Part shown: one piece after another, positions 34,345-43,626 of the stretch
Position numbering within the stretch: position 1 is the stretch's first letter
Layout of the letters: each line of letters begins with the position of its first letter
From: Rhodospira trueperi
Lineage (GTDB): Bacteria > Pseudomonadota > Alphaproteobacteria > Rhodospirillales > Rhodospirillaceae
Direction: 5' to 3'
Assembly: GCF_900101965.1 (NCBI RefSeq)
Contig: NZ_FNAP01000018.1
Coordinates: forward strand, 1-46,722
DNA length: 46,722 bases
The notes under the pieces: model-generated
What the model saw: the letters and a program-made list of their open reading frames with translations, nothing else
Told to the model about the DNA's origin: nothing
Databases searched by the model: none
Made by a program: the position numbers and the translations under genes

Positions 34345-35141
34345 ACGCGGCGCCCCTGATGGAGGCGGAGCGCCCCCTGCTGGCCGTCTCCGGCCTGGGC
34401 AAGGCGTTCGGCGCCCGTCGCGCCTGTGACGACGTGTCGTTCGACCTGTATGCCGGCGAGGTGCTGGGCGTTGTGGGCGAGTCCGGCTCCGGCAAGACGA
34501 CCCTGCTGCGCTGCCTGTCCGGCGACCTGACCCCGGATACCGGCACTGTGCTCTATGGCCCGAACGGGAATGGCCCGGGATTGGACGTTCATGCCCTGCC
34601 GGAAGGTCGCCGCCGCCTCTTGATGCGCACCGAGTGGGGCTATGTGCACCAGAACCCGCGCGACGGCCTGCGCATGGGTGTGTCGGCCGGCGCCAACATC
34701 GGCGAGCGCCCCATGGCCGTCGGCGCGCGCCACTACGGCCACATCCGCGCCCAGGCCGCCGACTGGCTGGCGCGGGTGGAAATCGAGAACGACCGCCTGG
34801 ACGACCGGCCCGTCACCTTCTCCGGCGGCATGCAGCAACGCCTTCAGCTCGCGCGTGTGCTCGTCAATGGCCCCCGGCTGGTGTTCATGGACGAGCCCAC
34901 CGGTGGCCTGGACGTCTCGGTCCAGGCGCGCCTGCTCGACCTTCTGCGCGATCTGGTCACCCGCCTGGGGCTGGCCGCCGTCATCGTCACCCATGATCTG
35001 GCGGTGGCCCGCCTGCTGGCGCACCGGCTGATGGTGATGAAGGACGGTCGCGCGGTCGAGCATGGCCTGACCGATCAGGTTCTGGACGACCCGCACCATC
35101 CCTATACCCAGCTTCTCGTGTCCTCGGTGCTGCAAGCATGA
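34341..35141 (+). CDS. phnK: C-P lyase system ATPase-like subunit PhnK
   Basis: The 266-residue ABC-type ATPase has Walker [11 protein letters not shown]-loop [12 protein letters not shown], signature [15 protein letters not shown], Walker B LVFMDEP and the switch histidine in [35 protein letters not shown] is a PhnK hallmark. PhnK docks on the GHIJ core via PhnJ rather than on a membrane permease. The start overlaps phnJ and the stop overlaps phnL, both by ATGA. Confidence 0.95.
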   Translation: MNAAPLMEAERPLLAVSGLGKAFGARRACDDVSFDLYAGEVLGVVGESGSGKTTLLRCLSGDLTPDTGTVLYGPNGNGPGLDVHALPEGRRRLLMRTEWGYVHQNPRDGLRMGVSAGANIGERPMAVGARHYGHIRAQAADWLARVEIENDRLDDRPVTFSGGMQQRLQLARVLVNGPRLVFMDEPTGGLDVSVQARLLDLLRDLVTRLGLAAVIVTHDLAVARLLAHRLMVMKDGRAVEHGLTDQVLDDPHHPYTQLLVSSVLQA

Positions 35142-35848
35142 TCCTTCCCGACGACGTTATGATCCAGGCCGGGGGCCTGACCAAGACCTTCGTCCTCCAC
35201 ACCCAGGGCGGAACGGCGATCCCCGTGTTCCGGGACATCACCCTGACGGTGCGCGCGGGGGAGGTGGTGGCCCTGCACGGTCCGTCCGGGGCCGGCAAGT
35301 CCACCCTGTTGCGCACCCTGGTCGCCAACTACCGGCCCGACGCCGGCCATGTCATGGTGCGCCACGGCGGCGACTGGGTGGACATGGTCACCGCCCCGCC
35401 GCGCCATGTGCTGGCCGTGCGGCGCCACACCATGGCCCATGTCAGTCAGTTCCTGCGGGTGATCCCGCGCGTGCCGACCCTGGACGTGGTGGCCGAGCCC
35501 CTGATCGCGCTGGGCGAGGAGCGGACGGCGGCCCGTGCGCGCGCCGGGGCGCTGCTGGCGCGCCTGAACATTCCCGAACGTCTGTGGTCGCTGGCCCCGG
35601 CGACGTTCTCCGGCGGCGAGCAACAGCGCGTCAACGTGGCGCGCGGATTCGTCTCGGCCCGTCCCATCCTGCTGCTGGACGAGCCGACGGCCTCGCTGGA
35701 CCGCGCCAACCGGGACATCGTCGTCGACCTGATCCGCGAGGCCCGCGACGACGGCGCCGCCGTGGTGGGGATCTTCCATGACGCAGAGGTCCGCGCCGCC
35801 GTCGGCGCCCGCCTGTTCACCCTGGAGCGCCGGGAGACCGCCGCATGA
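35138..35848 (+). CDS. phnL: C-P lyase system ATPase-like subunit PhnL
   Basis: The 236-residue ABC-type ATPase has Walker [30 protein letters not shown] (a PhnL hallmark after the Q-loop), signature [15 protein letters not shown], Walker [13 protein letters not shown] and [15 protein letters not shown] near the end. PhnL is needed with PhnG, PhnH and PhnI for formation of the ribose-triphosphate phosphonate. The next gene overlaps its stop by ATGA. Confidence 0.95.
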   Translation: MILPDDVMIQAGGLTKTFVLHTQGGTAIPVFRDITLTVRAGEVVALHGPSGAGKSTLLRTLVANYRPDAGHVMVRHGGDWVDMVTAPPRHVLAVRRHTMAHVSQFLRVIPRVPTLDVVAEPLIALGEERTAARARAGALLARLNIPERLWSLAPATFSGGEQQRVNVARGFVSARPILLLDEPTASLDRANRDIVVDLIREARDDGAAVVGIFHDAEVRAAVGARLFTLERRETAA

Positions 35849-36480
35849 GCGCCGGCACGCTGTCCGAACGGCCGACCGTCGATCCCACGGCCACCGTCAC
35901 GAAGAGCACGCTGGGTCGCTGGACCGAAGTGCAGGAGCGAGTCAACCTGACCGAAGTGTCCATGGGCGATTACAGCTACATCTGCAACGACAGCGAGGCG
36001 TTCGCCACCACCATCGGCAAGTTCGTCTCCATCGCCGCGCACACCCGCCTGAATCCCGGCAACCATCCCATGACCCGGGCCAGCCAGCACCATTTCACCT
36101 ATCGGGCGGGAAAGTTCGACCTGGGCGAGGACGACGCGGCGTTCTTCGACTGGCGCCGCGCCTCGCCCGTGACCATCGGCCACGATATCTGGATCGGCCA
36201 CGGCGCCATCGTGCTGCCCGGTGTGTCCATCGGGGACGGCGCGGTGGTGGGCGCCGGCGCGGTGGTCAGCCGGGATGTCGCCCCCTACACCATCGTGGCC
36301 GGGGTGCCGGCCAAGCCGATCCGGGCGCGCTTCCCGGCGAACATCGTGGCCGCCCTGGGGCGGATCCGCTGGTGGGACTGGGATCACGACACGCTGCGGG
36401 CGCGACTCGGCGATTTCCGGGCGCTCGACATCGCCGCGTTCTGCGCCCGCTACGATCCAGGAAGCACCAAACCCGCCTGA
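35845..36480 (+). CDS. Hexapeptide-repeat transferase of phosphonate metabolism
   Basis: The 211-residue product is a left-handed beta-helix acyltransferase of the type tied to phn operons. It has NYSYI-like [59 protein letters not shown] and [20 protein letters not shown], ending in [12 protein letters not shown]. The catalytic histidine is likely the one in NPGNHP. Substrate is not certain; acetylation of aminophosphonates or of a pathway product is plausible. Its start overlaps phnL, so it belongs to the same operon, in the place where phnM and phnN often follow. Confidence 0.88.
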   Translation: MSAGTLSERPTVDPTATVTKSTLGRWTEVQERVNLTEVSMGDYSYICNDSEAFATTIGKFVSIAAHTRLNPGNHPMTRASQHHFTYRAGKFDLGEDDAAFFDWRRASPVTIGHDIWIGHGAIVLPGVSIGDGAVVGAGAVVSRDVAPYTIVAGVPAKPIRARFPANIVAALGRIRWWDWDHDTLRARLGDFRALDIAAFCARYDPGSTKPA

Positions 36481-36577
36481 TCCCGGCCGACGATCCGGGT
36501 GGCGGTTTCGCCGGCCGGAATCACCCCGGTTGCAGGCGCGCCCGGGTCCCGGCGCCACAAGCTCGCGCTTGCCGCTC

Positions 36578-36841
36578 TCATCGCGCTTCGAAGGAGCGGT
36601 CGAAATCGCGCAGGGCGGACTGATACCGCGCCGCCGCGCTGGAATCGCCCCGACGATTGGCCGTCACGGCGGCCCGGTCGAGAACCTCGCGAATGGTCTG
36701 GGACCCGTAAGGCTGGCGCAGGGTCATTTCCGTCCAGGCGGCCGCCAGCATCGGCACCATGCCCTCGCTTTCCGCGATGGCCGCGACACAGGGCGAGGTC
36801 GAGGCGGTCAGCGTTCTGATGCGTTGGAGATCCTGTCTCAT
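36578..36841 (-). CDS. Small protein of unknown function
   Basis: The 87-residue product begins MRQDLQRIRTLTASTSPCVA, six bases after a strong GGAGGT site, which is why ATG 36841 was preferred to 36880. It is hydrophilic with no signal or membrane segment. It is mostly helical in character (IREVLDRAAVTANRRGDSSA and ARYQSALRDFDRSFEAR) and has one cysteine. I recognise no family. It stands alone between the phn operon (convergent) and an AT-rich gap. Confidence 0.6.
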   Translation of the reverse strand: MRQDLQRIRTLTASTSPCVAAIAESEGMVPMLAAAWTEMTLRQPYGSQTIREVLDRAAVTANRRGDSSAAARYQSALRDFDRSFEAR

Positions 36842-37239
36842 GATCGTACCTCCAGCTCTTCTCCGGCCGATGTCCCGCAACGGAAGACATCGAAAAATCA
36901 GTTGCGGCGCCGAAGAAGCTATATCATGATGCCAACGGGCTCTCCGAATAGCAATATCACTGAAGAATGATATGGATTTGCATTTAATATTTCACCCGCG
37001 TTTATTTGCTTCTTATTGATGATAAACAGGCGCGACCTCACCCGTTCGGACTTAATTTTCGCCATTCGAAGCCCAGAGACTCGCGCGGATATTGTTCAGG
37101 TGAGGGGTGCCGGCGTATTGGACGGATGCGGGCCCCCTTCTTTCGAGCGTCAAACGATGGGTCGATCCGTGTCCTTCGGATGGCCCAAATCGTCGGAACG
37201 GGATTGGGTTGAATTGAAGGAAAATTGACGACAACCCCG
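36842..37239. other. AT-rich intergenic region without a recognisable gene
   Basis: The 398 bases contain unusually A+T-rich blocks for this genome (for example around 36950-37020). Short open frames are present at 37006-37230 on both strands, but none has a ribosome-binding site or familiar sequence. It includes the promoter of the small leftward gene. A small RNA is possible, but no specific signal was seen. Confidence 0.4.
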
Positions 37240-37242
37240 ACC

Positions 37243-37284
37243 GAAAAAACAGAAAACGGTGCCCCTGTCACTGGAGCACCGTTT
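37243..37284 (-). terminator. Rho-independent terminator of rho
   Basis: The stem AACGGTGC/GCACCGTT (37255-37262 with 37276-37283) is followed, reading leftward, by TTCTGTTTTTT. It lies about 60 bases downstream of the rho stop codon. Confidence 0.85.
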
Positions 37285-37345
37285 CATTCCAATCAAACAC
37301 AGACGCAGGTGGCGGACGGGCGTCCGCCAAGCCGCCAACCGCGCA

Positions 37346-38602
37346 TCAACTGTTCATCGACTCGAAGAAGTCCGCGTTATTCTTCGTGTCCTTCAGCTTG
37401 CCCAGCAGAAATTCCATGGAGTCCTGCACGCCCATGGGCATGAGGATACGCCGCAGCACCCACATCTTCGACAGCGTCGACTTAGGCACCAGAAGCTCTT
37501 CCTTGCGGGTGCCGGAGCGGGTGATGTCGATGGCCGGGAAGACGCGGCGATCCGCCAGCTTGCGGTCGAGGATGATCTCGGAGTTGCCGGTGCCCTTGAA
37601 CTCCTCGAAGATGACCTCGTCCATGCGCGAGCCGGTGTCGATCAGCGCCGTGGCGATGATGGTCAGCGAGCCGCCTTCCTCGATGTTGCGGGCGGCGCCG
37701 AAGAACCGCTTGGGCTTCTGCAGGGCGTTGGCGTCGACACCGCCGGTCAGCACCTTGCCGGAGCTGGGCACCACGGTGTTGTAGGCGCGCGCCAGTCGGG
37801 TGATGGAGTCCAGCAGGATCACCACGTCGCGCTTGTGCTCAACCAGCCGCTTGGCCTTCTCGATCACCATTTCGGCGACCTGGACGTGACGGCTGGCCGG
37901 CTCGTCGAAGGTGGAACTGACCACCTCGCCGCGCACCGAGCGGTCCATATCGGTGACTTCCTCGGGCCGCTCGTCGATCAGCAGCACCATGAGATAGGCT
38001 TCGGGGTGATTGGCGGAAATGGCGTGGGCGATGTTCTGCAACACCATCGTCTTGCCGGTGCGCGGCGGCGCGGTGATGAGCGCGCGTTGGCCCATGCCCA
38101 GGGGGGTCACCAGATCGATGACGCGGGTGGTGTAATCCTTGCGGGTCGGATCGTCGATTTCCAGGCCCAGCTTCTGGTCCGGATACAGCGGCGTCAGGTT
38201 GTCGAAGTTGATGCGGTGACGGACCTGGTCCGGCTCTTCGAAATTGATCGTGTTGACCTTGAGCAGCGCGAAGTAACGCTCGCCATCCTTGGGAGCGCGG
38301 ATCTGGCCCTCGACGGTATCCCCGGTGCGCAGAGAGAAGCGCCGGATCTGGCTGGGCGAGACATAAATGTCGTCGGGGCCAGGCAGGTAGTTTGCCTCGG
38401 GTGATCGTAGAAAGCCGAAGCCGTCCTGGAGGATTTCCAGCACGCCCTCACCGAAAATGGCCGTGTCGTTGTCGGCCAGTTGCTTGAGGATCGCGAACAT
38501 CATTTCCTGACGGCGCAGGGTGCTCGCGTTTTCGATCTCAAGCTCTTCGGCGAATGCCAGAAGGTCTTTGGGGGTTTTCTTTTTCAGATCCTGAAGCTGC
38601 AT
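37346..38602 (-). CDS. rho: Transcription termination factor Rho
   Basis: The 418-residue product starts [20 protein letters not shown] at ATG 38602. The N-terminal domain and RNA-binding cold-shock domain ([21 protein letters not shown]) are followed by the hexameric ATPase: P-loop TAPPRTGKT, Walker [18 protein letters not shown]-loop [20 protein letters not shown] and R-loop [13 protein letters not shown]. Length is normal. Rho terminates untranslated transcripts genome-wide. A 700-bp stretch without a gene precedes it, and an intrinsic terminator follows. Confidence 0.98.
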   Translation of the reverse strand: MQLQDLKKKTPKDLLAFAEELEIENASTLRRQEMMFAILKQLADNDTAIFGEGVLEILQDGFGFLRSPEANYLPGPDDIYVSPSQIRRFSLRTGDTVEGQIRAPKDGERYFALLKVNTINFEEPDQVRHRINFDNLTPLYPDQKLGLEIDDPTRKDYTTRVIDLVTPLGMGQRALITAPPRTGKTMVLQNIAHAISANHPEAYLMVLLIDERPEEVTDMDRSVRGEVVSSTFDEPASRHVQVAEMVIEKAKRLVEHKRDVVILLDSITRLARAYNTVVPSSGKVLTGGVDANALQKPKRFFGAARNIEEGGSLTIIATALIDTGSRMDEVIFEEFKGTGNSEIILDRKLADRRVFPAIDITRSGTRKEELLVPKSTLSKMWVLRRILMPMGVQDSMEFLLGKLKDTKNNADFFESMNS

Positions 38603-39310
38603 GATTGTCTCGGCGGTCGCGCGGGAAAAAGGAAGAAAGGGCCCTGGGAGACCGTTCCGGTCGGCCCACCGCTCCGGTTGCATACGCCTGTGCGGCATTG
38701 GACACCGGGCCAAGGCTCGGGCCATCACGCCTGTCGGCAACGGAAAGGAAACAAACGGGCCAGGAAACCGGACGCGGTCAACGGGACCGCGTCGTGTCAG
38801 GGGGCCAGGCATCATCCTGCTATCGTCGGACGTCCGCCTCTGCGTCGGGCGACGCGGACAGCGTGGATGATCGATGGAGGAGGGATGAGTTGCGTCCGGC
38901 CAGAGCCCGAACGACATGACATTAGGAAATGCCGGCCTTGCGCGCAAGAGGAATCTCCGCCGTGCCGGGGGTCCGGCTGCCCGCGACGTCCGAGACGGAG
39001 TTTTGAGACCGGCCTGACGGCCCGCGAACACGGTCAGGCCCTTCAAGGTGGGGGGCCGCTTGGCGCCCCGGGAGGCAGACGGACCAAAACTGCTCGCCGG
39101 AACGCCCCTAAGTCGGGGAAGAGCGCCCGGTTCGCGTCTGGAGCCCCGGCCTGTCATCCACCTAAGGTACTTTCTTCGATCCCTCGCCCCCAATATGGGA
39201 TGTCGGCGCACGCCGAAAAGGGGTTGCAATGCCCCCGCCCAGCGGCTAGAAAACCCGCCTTGCCCTGCCCGGGCCGGCCATCGCGCCGCCGGGCCACAGG
39301 CGCGTCTGGC
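38603..39310. other. Long gene-free region between rho and tRNA-Thr
   Basis: These 708 bases contain only GC-driven open frames without family similarity or ribosome-binding sites. They hold the rho promoter and leader and the tRNA-Thr promoter. Rho genes are often autoregulated through a long leader, which would fit the length, but no attenuator structure was identified with certainty. Confidence 0.45.
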
Positions 39311-39385
39311 GCCGCCGTAGCTCAGGGGTAGAGCACACCCTTGGTAAGGGTGGGGTCGGGTGTTCAATTCACCCCGGCGGCACCA
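39311..39385 (+). tRNA. tRNA-Thr (anticodon GGT)
   Basis: The 75-nt cloverleaf is complete: acceptor GCCGCCG/CGGCGGC, D-arm GCTC..GAGC, anticodon stem CACCC/GGGTG with loop TTGGTAA, T-arm GGGTG/CACCC and encoded CCA. Anticodon GGT reads ACC and ACU. Confidence 0.95.
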
Positions 39386-39414
39386 TTTTTCCGAAGACAA
39401 ATCAAGATGTTAAT

Positions 39415-39440
39415 GGGCGCCTTCAGGGCGCCTTTTTTTT
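39415..39440 (+). terminator. Rho-independent terminator after tRNA-Thr
   Basis: GGCGCC-TTCAG-GGCGCC (39416-39432) is followed by eight T residues (39433-39440), 30 bases after the tRNA CCA end. The 250 bases up to the riboswitch show no gene; they include a run of about ten G residues near 39570. Confidence 0.85.
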
Positions 39441-39689
39441 CGTGGGCGATGTCCGAGACCCCGCAGAAAAAACCCATGTGATTCAACGCGCCAGCCCTAA
39501 GCTTGGCGTTCAGTCGGTCACCGCACCGGGCCCCCGGCTCAGTCGTTTTCGCCGGGCGGCCTTGTGAAAGGGGGGGGGGAGGCCGACACGTCCCTCCTGG
39601 CAGCAGGTCTCATGTTGGCCGTACGGCCTCCGAAGGGAACTGCTGGCCCCCGAGCGCTTGGCTTGACAGGCCCACGAGCGGCGCCTAAA

Positions 39690-39892
39690 GGTGACGGCGT
39701 TGGTGGTTCCTCGCGGCCCTTGGGCCGGAGGTGAAAAGGGAACGACGGAGCGGTTCCGTAATGGGACCGCAAGCCGTGGCTGCCCCCGCAACTGTGAGCG
39801 GCGAGATCCGTTCCGAGAGGCCACTCGGTCCCATCCGGGATCGGGGAAGGTGGTTCGGATCGAAGACCCGCGAGCCAGGAGACCTGCCACCG
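39690..39892 (+). ncRNA. Cobalamin riboswitch controlling the B12 uptake operon
   Basis: The conserved elements occur in order: GGTGACGGCGTTGGTGGTTC near 39690, GGAGGTGAAAAGGGAA near 39728, GCCGTGGCTGCCCCCGCAAC near 39774 with TGTGAGC, and the B12 box GAGCCAGGAGACCTGCC at 39872-39888. This is the adenosylcobalamin-type riboswitch that shuts off expression when B12 is plentiful. About 300 bases lie between its end and the btuB start, so the switching structure (terminator or sequestered ribosome site) is in that leader. Confidence 0.93.
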
Positions 39893-40192
39893 ACAGCGTC
39901 ACTCTACCCACGGTCGGGGTGTGCCGAGGGTGCGGGCAAGCCGTTGCGGTGACGCGCCGTTTGGACGTCGCCGAGGCTTGTCGAGAGCTGCGCACCAAGC
40001 GCCTTCTCCGCCAAAGCCAGCACTGTGCAGCGAAGAGAGTCTCGTGCGGTCGTGACGCGCTGGGCCGTTCGCTGGTGGGCGGCGTCCGTCGTCAACCCTT
40101 TTGGGGCGGCGTGGTGCGGGTCAGGGGGGAGAACGTGCCGAACGGCACCCCGCGTGCGCCCATGGGCCGCCCCGGCGATGGAGTGCGCGCCC

Positions 40193-42127
40193 ATGAGTCC
40201 TTCCCGTCCGTCCTCGTCTTCCGCGTCCTGGCAGACCACTGCGTCCCGCCTCACGCTTGCATCCATTCTGGCGATATCGGCCCCCACGGTTCTTCGCGCG
40301 GCCGAGGACGCCGACGACGGGACCGAAACCGTCGCCGACACCACCATCACGGTGACCGCGCCCCGCCTGGAGGGCGTGCCGCAAGAGCGTACCACTGGCA
40401 GCGAAACGACGGTCACCGCCAAGGACATCGAGGACCAGCAAATCCGCCGCCTGGACACGGCCCTGGAACTGGTGCCCGGCCTCAACCTCGGCGGGCGGCG
40501 CGGCGCCAACCCCCGGCCCATCGGCATCCGGGGCCTGGGTCCGCGCAATACCCGCGTGTTCATCGACGGCATCGAGGTCAGCGACACAAGCCAGGCCCAG
40601 TCACAGTTTCAGACCGACGGCCAGATGATGATGGACATCGACCGCATCGAAGTGCTGCGGGGCGCCCGCCCTGGCCGTTTCGGCGCGGACAACGCCGGCG
40701 GTGTCATCAACATCACGACCAAACCGGCCACGGGGCCGTTGTCCGGTCAGCTCAGGACCGAATACGGCGGCTACGACACCAAGCGGGTGAGCGGCACCGT
40801 GTCCGGCGCGCAGGGTCCGGTGGACCTGCGCCTGTCGGCCGGTGGCACCCATACGGAAGGCTTTTCCGATTACAACAAGAACCGGGGTGGACGGGAGGAC
40901 GACCCGTCCTGGTCCGCCTCGATCGGCGGCCGCCTGGGCATTCAGGCCACCGAGGATCTGCGCTTTGATGTCGTCGGCCACTACCTCCGCGAACACATCC
41001 AATGGGACTATTCGACCGGCGACACCGACGGCATCGACAACCACACGAAGCGGTTCGTGCGCGGGGCGGCCACGCTGGAGATGCTGGACGACACGCTCAT
41101 CCACACACTGGGGCTCTCCGACGCGCTGACGACGCGCGACTTCAACGGCGCTGGACGCGGCAACGATTCCTACTATGGCGGCAAGATGCGCATCGACTAC
41201 GTGGGCACGTGGGCGGCGAGCGATGGTGTTTCGCTGGAGTTCGGTGCTGACGCCACTCGGGAACGCATCGAGATCAACGCGCCGAGCCAGATGCGGGCGG
41301 TCTCGCTGACCGAGGAGGATATGTGGCAGGGTGGCGCCTTCATCAGCCTCGGCGTGACCCCGCTGGAGGGCCTGGACCTGTCGGCCAGCGGACGGGTGGA
41401 CGAGCACGAGACGTTCGGGTCGGAGTTCACCTATCGTCTGGGCGCGGCCTACACGATCGAACAGACCGGCACCACGGTGCGCGGCAGCTACGCCACCGCA
41501 TGGCAGACGCCCTCGCTCTACGAGCGCTACGACCCTTGCTACGGCAACGCGGATCTGGACCCGGAATCCAGTCAGGGCTGGGACGTCGGTGTGGACCAGA
41601 GATTGTGGGCCGACCGCCTCGTCGGTCATGTGACCTACTTCCAGAACAGCGCCGAAGACCAGATCGACTGGGCCACCAGTGCCGGCCAGAAGCCGGGATG
41701 CCCGTTCGCTGGCGGCTACGTCAACGTGAACGAGGCGTTCACGCAGGGTGTCGAGGTCGCCGTGTCCGCCCGTCCGCTGGACACCGTGGACGTCTCGTTC
41801 GGCTACACGTGGCAGAACGCCATCAACGATGAGACCAAAAAGCGCCTGGAGAATGTTCCGAACAACCAGGCGACGGCCTCCGTGACATGGCGGTTCCTGC
41901 CTGAGGCCATGGTCAACGTCGGGGTGCGCTACCGCGACCGCATCACCCGCTTCGGCGCCAAGGCGGACGCGTTCTGGACCGCCGACGTGCGGCTGGCCTA
42001 CGACGTGCTCGACACCGTTACCGTGCATGGCCGCGTGGAAAACCTGTTCGATGCCGACTACGAGGAAACGCCCGGGTACGGTACGGCCGGCCGCGCCGTC
42101 TACGGCGGGGTCACGGTGCGGTTCTGA
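40193..42127 (+). CDS. btuB: TonB-dependent outer-membrane receptor for cobalamin
   Basis: The 644-residue product from ATG 40193 (GGAG nine bases ahead) has a signal peptide ending near SAPTVLRA, a TonB box TITVTAPRL, a plug domain (ALELVPGLNLGGRRGANPRP, RIEVLRGARPGRFGADNAGGVIN) and a 22-strand barrel ending in VYGGVTVRF with the C-terminal Phe needed for assembly. The riboswitch upstream and BtuFCD-like genes downstream indicate cobalamin as the ligand. A GTG at 40025 is in frame, but its extra 56 residues are not signal-like. Length is typical for BtuB. Confidence 0.92.
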   Translation: MSPSRPSSSSASWQTTASRLTLASILAISAPTVLRAAEDADDGTETVADTTITVTAPRLEGVPQERTTGSETTVTAKDIEDQQIRRLDTALELVPGLNLGGRRGANPRPIGIRGLGPRNTRVFIDGIEVSDTSQAQSQFQTDGQMMMDIDRIEVLRGARPGRFGADNAGGVINITTKPATGPLSGQLRTEYGGYDTKRVSGTVSGAQGPVDLRLSAGGTHTEGFSDYNKNRGGREDDPSWSASIGGRLGIQATEDLRFDVVGHYLREHIQWDYSTGDTDGIDNHTKRFVRGAATLEMLDDTLIHTLGLSDALTTRDFNGAGRGNDSYYGGKMRIDYVGTWAASDGVSLEFGADATRERIEINAPSQMRAVSLTEEDMWQGGAFISLGVTPLEGLDLSASGRVDEHETFGSEFTYRLGAAYTIEQTGTTVRGSYATAWQTPSLYERYDPCYGNADLDPESSQGWDVGVDQRLWADRLVGHVTYFQNSAEDQIDWATSAGQKPGCPFAGGYVNVNEAFTQGVEVAVSARPLDTVDVSFGYTWQNAINDETKKRLENVPNNQATASVTWRFLPEAMVNVGVRYRDRITRFGAKADAFWTADVRLAYDVLDTVTVHGRVENLFDADYEETPGYGTAGRAVYGGVTVRF

Positions 42128-42157
42128 TCCCGGGCGCGCAGACCACCTTGAGGAGGC

Positions 42158-42763
42158 ATGCCCATGACGACGCAAACGATCACCGCATCCCCGGCCGTTC
42201 CGTACATGATGGAGGAACCGGGCGCCGGCCGGGTGGAGATCTTCCCGCTGCCGACCGACGAGGCGACGCTGTTCCGATTGCTCAAGGACCTGTTCGAGGG
42301 CGCCTGGGACCGCATCGTCTTCGGCACGCTGATCCAAGGCGCGGTCTACGAGATTCAGCTCTCGGAACCGCCGCGCCGGATCAGCCTTCTGGATGGCTAT
42401 GCGACCGTGGACCTGGGCGCGTGGCACTTCCACGTCTGCATCGGCGAGAACAAGGGCATGCCGCACCGGCCCACCGACCCGGACCTCGCCCGGCATCGAC
42501 GGACCCACCGCGCCGAACTGGCGCGGATGCTGCGCCCGGACGGGACCCCGCGCAGTTGGCAGGTGCGGCTGTTCAACGGCAAGGACGAGAACCAGATGAC
42601 GGTGTTCCTGCCGCATCCGTTCCTGGAGCCGGGCGAGGTCATCACCGAAGCGCCGGACTGGTCCCGCCTCGACCTGTGGGATGACCTCCGGCGCCGATAC
42701 CTGGGACTGGATCCGGATCCCCTGGACCGCACCGGGCATGGCAACCCTTGCGGGGGTGGATGA
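42158..42763 (+). CDS. Conserved protein of unknown function in the B12 uptake operon
   Basis: The 201-residue soluble product follows btuB by 30 bp after GAGGAGG-like sequence (TTGAGGAGGC) and overlaps the next gene by ATGA. It contains FRLLKDLFEGAWDRIVFGTL, GAVYEIQLSEPPRRI, LGAWHFHVCIGENKG, a basic RHRRTHRAELARML and VRLFNGKDENQMTVFLPHP. His and Cys residues in AWHFHVCIGEN could bind a metal or corrinoid, but that is a guess. There is no signal peptide. I do not recognise a characterised family. Its place between receptor and binding protein suggests a part in B12 handling or uptake. Confidence 0.75.
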   Translation: MPMTTQTITASPAVPYMMEEPGAGRVEIFPLPTDEATLFRLLKDLFEGAWDRIVFGTLIQGAVYEIQLSEPPRRISLLDGYATVDLGAWHFHVCIGENKGMPHRPTDPDLARHRRTHRAELARMLRPDGTPRSWQVRLFNGKDENQMTVFLPHPFLEPGEVITEAPDWSRLDLWDDLRRRYLGLDPDPLDRTGHGNPCGGG

Positions 42764-43626
42764 TGCGGCCCGCGCGGCGCGGCGGCACGCTCCTGCTGGC
42801 GATTGCCCTCGCCTGGGGGATGGTCGTCCGTGTGGACGCGGCGCCGTTGCCGCGCGTCGCGTCCGCCACGCTGTGCGGCGATCAGTACGTTCTGGCGCTG
42901 GCGGACCCGGCACAGATAGCCGTCCTGTCGCCGCAGGCCACCGATCCACGCCTGTCGCTGCTGGCCAAGGACGCGGCGGCCTATCCGCGTCGGCCCAACG
43001 CGGCCGAGACGTATCTGGACGCCGGCGTGGATGTGCTCATCACGAACGCGTGGACCGACCACACCACGGCCCGCCTTCTGGAACGGTTCGGCGTGCGGGT
43101 CGTCCGGATTCCGACGTTGAACGACATGGAGGCCATCGCGGCCATGACCCGCGACATCGGCCGCGCCCTGGGCCACCCCGAGCGCGGGGACGCGCTGGCC
43201 GCGCGCTTTGTGGCGCGGGTGGAAGCCTTGCGTCTGGCCGCGCCCGGCCGCGACCGTCTGTCTCTGTACCTGCGGCCGGGCGGCGGCACGGCGGCGGAGG
43301 GCGCGTTCGTCGCCACGCTGATGGAGGCCGCCGGCCTGCGCAACCAGGCCACCGAGGCCGGCTTGACCGGGTGGACCTCCTGGAACCTGGAGCGGTTCAT
43401 CGCCGCCCCGCCCGACCTGATCGTCACCAGCTTCTTTGACTCGCCCCATGCCGGCGTGGGGCGGGCGTTCGGCAACCATCCGGCCTTCACCCGCCGGGCC
43501 GAGCGGATTGACCGGATCGAGGTGCCGGGCCAGACATGGATTTGCGGCAGCTGGATCCTGGAAGAGGCGGCGGCCTTCCTGCATGAGCGACTGGACCGCC
43601 TGAACGCGGCGGAGCCCCGACCATGA
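42760..43626 (+). CDS. btuF: Periplasmic cobalamin-binding protein (BtuF-like)
   Basis: The 288-residue product starts at ATG 42760 or the adjacent 42763. A signal peptide (LLLAIALAWGMVVRVDAAP) precedes a class III binding-protein fold of the BtuF/FhuD/TroA type: RVASATLCGDQYVLALADP, ETYLDAGVDVLITNAWTDHT, VVRIPTLNDMEAIAAMTRDI and FGNHPAFTRRAERIDRI. Members of this fold bind B12, siderophores or haem. B12 is inferred here from the riboswitch and receptor. It overlaps the next gene by ATGA. Confidence 0.85.
   Translation: MMRPARRGGTLLLAIALAWGMVVRVDAAPLPRVASATLCGDQYVLALADPAQIAVLSPQATDPRLSLLAKDAAAYPRRPNAAETYLDAGVDVLITNAWTDHTTARLLERFGVRVVRIPTLNDMEAIAAMTRDIGRALGHPERGDALAARFVARVEALRLAAPGRDRLSLYLRPGGGTAAEGAFVATLMEAAGLRNQATEAGLTGWTSWNLERFIAAPPDLIVTSFFDSPHAGVGRAFGNHPAFTRRAERIDRIEVPGQTWICGSWILEEAAAFLHERLDRLNAAEPRP

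Noticed and set aside
38480..39331. 283-residue plus-strand gene upstream of tRNA-Thr
   Set aside because: It overlaps the rho start in antisense and has no family-like segment.
40601..42949. 782-residue antisense frame over btuB
   Set aside because: Shadow; the plus strand has a full TonB-dependent receptor.
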